From Candidatus Methylomirabilota bacterium (GTDB taxonomy: Bacteria; Methylomirabilota; Methylomirabilia; Methylomirabilales; Methylomirabilaceae), in contig JACQQF010000009.1 of assembly GCA_016207095.1 (NCBI GenBank), forward strand, positions 1 through 54,401: a DNA stretch of 54,401 nucleotides, read 5' to 3'. The notes beneath the pieces are model-generated. The model was not told where the DNA came from. It saw only the letters and a program-made list of their open reading frames with translations, and made no database searches. Every line of letters begins with the position of its first letter. The stretch's first letter is position 1. This document shows, in pieces, positions 54,183-54,401 of the stretch. Made by a program: the position numbers and the translations under genes.

Positions 54183-54401
54183 CTACGCCGTGAAGGACGA
54201 CCCACAGCCGCAGCCGCCCTTCGCGTTGGGGTTCTTCAGGCTGAAGCCGGCCCCCTGCAAGCCGTCGATGTAGTCGAGCTCCGTCCCGGCGAGGTAGAGG
54301 TAGCTCTTCGGGTCCACGAGGACCTTGGCGCCGTGGGCCTCGAAGACCTGGTCGGCCGGCTGGGGCTGGTCGAACTCGAGCTGGTAGGAGAGGCCGGAGC
54401 A
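54183..54401 (-). CDS. Iron-sulfur cluster insertion protein, IscA/ErpA/HesB type (N-terminus outside window)
   Basis: The last 72 residues are visible. The first cysteine is at the window edge ([10 protein letters not shown]), and the C-terminal pair is in [11 protein letters not shown], giving the three conserved cysteines that hold a transferable Fe-S cluster. [20 protein letters not shown] matches the family closely. It lies 14 bases upstream of nuoB, in keeping with maturation of the Fe-S proteins that follow. Confidence 0.93.
   Translation of the reverse strand, partial: CSGLSYQLEFDQPQPADQVFEAHGAKVLVDPKSYLYLAGTELDYIDGLQGAGFSLKNPNAKGGCGCGSSFTA

Overview
The window is a G+C-rich bacterial chromosome segment with densely packed genes. 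From position 1 to about 26900 almost everything is on the minus strand. The gene content suggests a Gram-negative-type, respiring, deep-branching bacterium. It has System I cytochrome c maturation (ccmA to ccmI), the futalosine menaquinone route (mqnC, mqnE), complex I subunits (nuoB, nuoI), lipoate synthesis (lipA, lipB, lpd), c-di-AMP synthesis (cdaA-cdaR-glmM) and heavy use of selenocysteine. The order tilS-ftsH-folP-cdaA-cdaR-glmM-pdxJ-acpS-nnr-(malic enzyme)-tsaE resembles Deltaproteobacteria-like and neighbouring lineages. My guess is NC10/Methylomirabilota or a relative, but this is an impression and not a proven assignment.

Layout. 1-5311: gltX (partial), a Trm112-like protein, a DapA/HOGA-type aldolase, rimI, tsaB, an Atg22-like MFS transporter and panE. 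5466-6479: a secreted esterase. 6793-19816: a long minus-strand run from ftsH down to a cytidylate-kinase-like/BON fusion. 20053-22845: tilS, a PrpA-type phosphatase and a small unknown gene. 22937-25474: unknown small and membrane proteins and an M24 peptidase. 25596-27146: thiC with a TPP riboswitch and promoter. 27554-28018 (+): an OsmC-family gene with an in-frame UGA. 28244-30363: rtcB and an unknown gene. 30439-39206: mqnC, mqnE and the complete ccm cluster. 39364-44066: an HD-GYP response regulator, lipB, lpd and lipA. 44438-49008 (+): a TPR membrane protein, then an E2-like, an E1-like and a ubiquitin-like gene. 49090-54401 (-): yjbQ, a PHP protein, fdhD, a lutA remnant, a cupin, nuoI, a PrdB/GrdB-like selenoprotein, a selenocysteine peroxiredoxin, nuoB and iscA/erpA (partial).

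Two things stand out. First, three genes (27554-28018, 52231-52917, 53040-53510) each contain one in-frame TGA exactly where the redox cysteine of the family belongs. Standard gene calling would split each of them into two ORFs. Second, 46782-49008 encodes a compact E2/E1/Ubl set. The E2-like domain has an HPH...CLGN active-site flap and is fused behind a coiled coil. The E1-like protein is ThiF-type. The ubiquitin-like protein ends in Gly-Gly-Arg. No JAB protease lies beside them.

Two repeat families punctuate the window. One is a set of short inverted-repeat elements with ends TAGTGCCGTTCCAAC (six full or partial copies). They often sit directly on a stop codon, and one copy carries the probable ribosome binding site of cdaA. 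The other is a set of degenerate seven-base tandem repeats (CGCACCC/CGCACTT type, plus a TAGGGTN type) found at gene junctions, including in-frame within the pdxJ 3' end.
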